A DNA stretch of 55,000 nucleotides from Zelonia costaricensis (lineage: Eukaryota > Euglenozoa > Kinetoplastea > Trypanosomatida > Trypanosomatidae), in assembly GCA_030849075.1 (NCBI GenBank), contig JASAOO010003457.1:1-55000 (forward strand), in the 5' to 3' direction. This document shows, piece by piece, positions 53,457-55,000 of the stretch. The notes beneath the pieces are model-generated. The model was not told where the DNA came from. It did not search any database and saw only the letters and a list, made by a program, of their open reading frames with translations. The position numbers were made by a program, and so were the translations under genes. The stretch's first letter is position 1. Every line of letters begins with the position of its first letter.

Positions 53457-54440
53457 CTCGCCCGTTTCCCCTTTCCCTTCCCTCGAGCCTGCACGCTGCC
53501 GTCACGTGGATGCCGCCCCGCAAAAACAATCACCAAAGCAAGAGTGCTCTCAATACACGTGTGTCTGTGTGTGTGTGTGTGGGTGGGTGTGTGTGCTTGG
53601 CTGATGGCGCTCAGCACACCCACACACAACGCGGTCCAGTGTGCGTTGGCTTGCCAGCATGAACGCTCAGTGGAAGAAGGGCCGCCGCTGGCGCAAACGA
53701 AGCCAACTCCGGCCACACGCATGCACGGGGACCCGCGGCATGTCTCACTGCCTCTGCCCTGCGCGATGGAGGCACACGGGTGGCGTACCTCGACTAGCAC
53801 TGCCACTTGCCTCTGCATGGCCGCCACTGTCTTCTCCCTTCGCACATACAGTTCAAAAGAAAAAAAAACTAACGCGGCAGTCTCACAACTCTTCAACGTC
53901 GGCGAGCTCACATACACGTACGCATCTATACAAGCCGCGCTGCATGGGTTGAGCCCAGGGTCCTCTCTGCGCTCTCTCCCACCCAACCCTACACCTCCCT
54001 TTCTCACTCCGTCCTCCTCGCCCCTAACATTAGAGGTGCGGTAGACGTGCAATTCCGCTCCTGCATTATCCCTTTGCTTGCCTTCTTACTCTCCGCTTTC
54101 TTTCCCAGTCTTCGCCTCGAGCTACCAGAGAACCTCAACAACATAAAAAAGCTGCCCACGCCTCCTCCATCTCCCCCTGAGCCTGTGTGTAGAGTGTGCG
54201 CGGACTCGCACGATACGCGGCCGGCCACGCAGACGGTTGCCATAGCGTCGGGCCGGGTCTGTCGAGTCCAGTCGTGCGCCCTGCGCAAGCGCATCCAGCG
54301 CGCGACGCTCTTGCACCGCTGTGCTTCTCTCCTCCTCTCATTCGTGTATATTTGCGTGTGTGTGTATTTGTGTGTGTGTGTGTGTTTGTGTGCTTTCGCA
54401 TTTCTGCCCAGAGCCGTCACAAATCGGCGAACAGGCCAGC

Positions 54441-54508
54441 GCTTCTTCCTTCTTCTTCTTGTTCTCGCTCACTCTTCCTTCTGCTGCTGCTTCAAACCCC
54501 TATTCGAG
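54441..54508 (+). promoter_or_regulatory. Predicted spliced-leader acceptor of the last gene
   Basis: A CTTCTTCTT-type tract is followed by AG at 54507-54508. The 111-base leader has no ATG. The second, C-rich tract (about 54543-54600) has no AG before the ATG, so it is unlikely to be the active one. Confidence 0.45.
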
Positions 54509-54619
54509 CCCCGCTCACCCTTCCCTCGCCCCTACGGAAACACCTCACCCGCCCCAACCTCCACCCCCCCCCCTCCCCCCTCTTCCTCTCCCCTCCCGCT
54601 TACCTCGCGGACGCTGTCG

Positions 54620-55000
54620 ATGGTGCACGCGATGCAGTCAAGTGCCAGAGCACGCGACACCGGCGCGGCGTCGTCCAGCGCGGCCGCACCGACGCCGCGG
54701 GATGCGTCTTCGCCGCTGGAGGCGGTGCGCGAGGCTGCACGGCACTGCCGCGCCTTCGCCGTCGAGCAGTACACGTACGTGCGCCGGCGCGTGACGGCTA
54801 TCGGCAACCTCATCCACGTCACAGTGCGTTCCCTCTACTTCCCGGACGAGTACTCCTTCTACATCGACACCTTCATCCGCTTTCTCTTCAGCGTCTACTA
54901 CGTTCCGTTCCTCGGCATGGTCCTCGCCATCACGCACGCGGCAATCGAGCGGATTGTGTGGGTGCTGGTGATCCCGGTGACGCAGGAGATGGCGCGGCGC
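54620..55000 (+). CDS. Partial membrane protein, 5' end only (127 codons visible)
   Basis: The frame starts at ATG 54620 (a second in-frame ATG is at 54632) and is still open at the window edge. Residues 1-33 are a Ser/Ala linker. About 34-60 form a charged helix (EAVREAARHCRAFAVEQ). From about 80 there are two hydrophobic segments: FIRFLFSVYYVPFLGMVLAI and, after AAIERI, WVLVIPVT, which suggests at least one membrane span or a hairpin. The sequence is well conserved-looking and uses G/C-ending codons. The family cannot be named from this fragment. Confidence 0.75.
   Translation, partial: MVHAMQSSARARDTGAASSSAAAPTPRDASSPLEAVREAARHCRAFAVEQYTYVRRRVTAIGNLIHVTVRSLYFPDEYSFYIDTFIRFLFSVYYVPFLGMVLAITHAAIERIVWVLVIPVTQEMARR

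Larger units (their letters stand above)
53259..54619 (+). other. Intergenic region with a long GT array
   Basis: This 1.36-kb spacer has no supported gene. It contains the (GT)19 array at 53415-53452, further GT runs near 53561-53581 and 54353-54386, an A8 run near 53861-53868, and C/T tracts before the last gene. Antisense frames here are translations of the CA strand. Confidence 0.7.

Noticed and set aside
1..55000. tRNA, rRNA or snoRNA genes in the spacers
   Set aside because: No tRNA A/B-box pair or GGTTCGA-type T-loop in a foldable context was seen on either strand, and no rRNA-like sequence. Small box C/D RNAs cannot be excluded by eye.

Overview
The window is a GC-rich, intron-less stretch of a trypanosomatid (Leishmaniinae-type) nuclear chromosome. 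The signs are these: every convincing gene lies on the + strand; each gene is a single uninterrupted reading frame with strong G/C preference at third codon positions; genes are separated by long C/T-rich, GT/CA-microsatellite-rich spacers with no promoters; and nearly every start codon is preceded by a long polypyrimidine tract, a first AG and an ATG-free leader, as expected for spliced-leader trans-splicing of a polycistronic transcript. The gene set (glycosomal-type DHAP acyltransferase ending in SKM, SBDS with a long C-terminal extension, SPEF1, a large DEAH helicase) is also kinetoplastid. From memory, the single Leishmania major DHAP acyltransferase gene is on chromosome 34, so this is probably the syntenic region; the species cannot be fixed by eye.

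Layout, left to right: a single-pass, probably mitochondrial protein (405-1187); a 1762-aa DEAH-box RNA helicase with dsRBD-like regions and a presequence-like N-terminus (2588-7876); a 603-aa orphan (8383-10194); a type I membrane protein with a Cys-rich ectodomain (10955-11818); a coiled-coil protein with a C-terminal NZF/RanBP2-type zinc finger (13372-15585); a 202-aa Asn/Arg/Gly-rich protein with an N-terminal UAP56-binding-like motif (18003-18611); a 451-aa, probably mitochondrial protein (20728-22083); a DUF167/YggU protein split by an insertion (22926-23552); an ATG101-like HORMA protein with large insertions (24234-25802); a DUS4-type tRNA-dihydrouridine synthase (26778-28331); a 2692-aa disordered basic protein (29009-37087); SPEF1/CLAMP (38571-39392); SBDS (41075-42670); a 565-aa orphan with RRM-like C-terminal pieces (43494-45191); pirin (45958-47046); DHAP/glycerol-3-phosphate acyltransferase (49152-53258); and the 5' part of a membrane protein running off the end (54620-55000).

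The genes form one directional cluster, not a functional operon: RNA metabolism (helicase, dihydrouridine synthase, SBDS, candidate mRNA-export adaptor), cytoskeleton (SPEF1), autophagy (ATG101-like) and ether-lipid synthesis (acyltransferase) are interleaved. No tRNA, rRNA, CRISPR array, transposase or intact retroposon was seen. The items most worth following up are the ATG101-like protein, the candidate UAP56/Sub2 adaptor, the NZF coiled-coil protein, and a purine-rich, G-quadruplex-capable island (about 18840-19265) whose strand composition is opposite to the other spacers.
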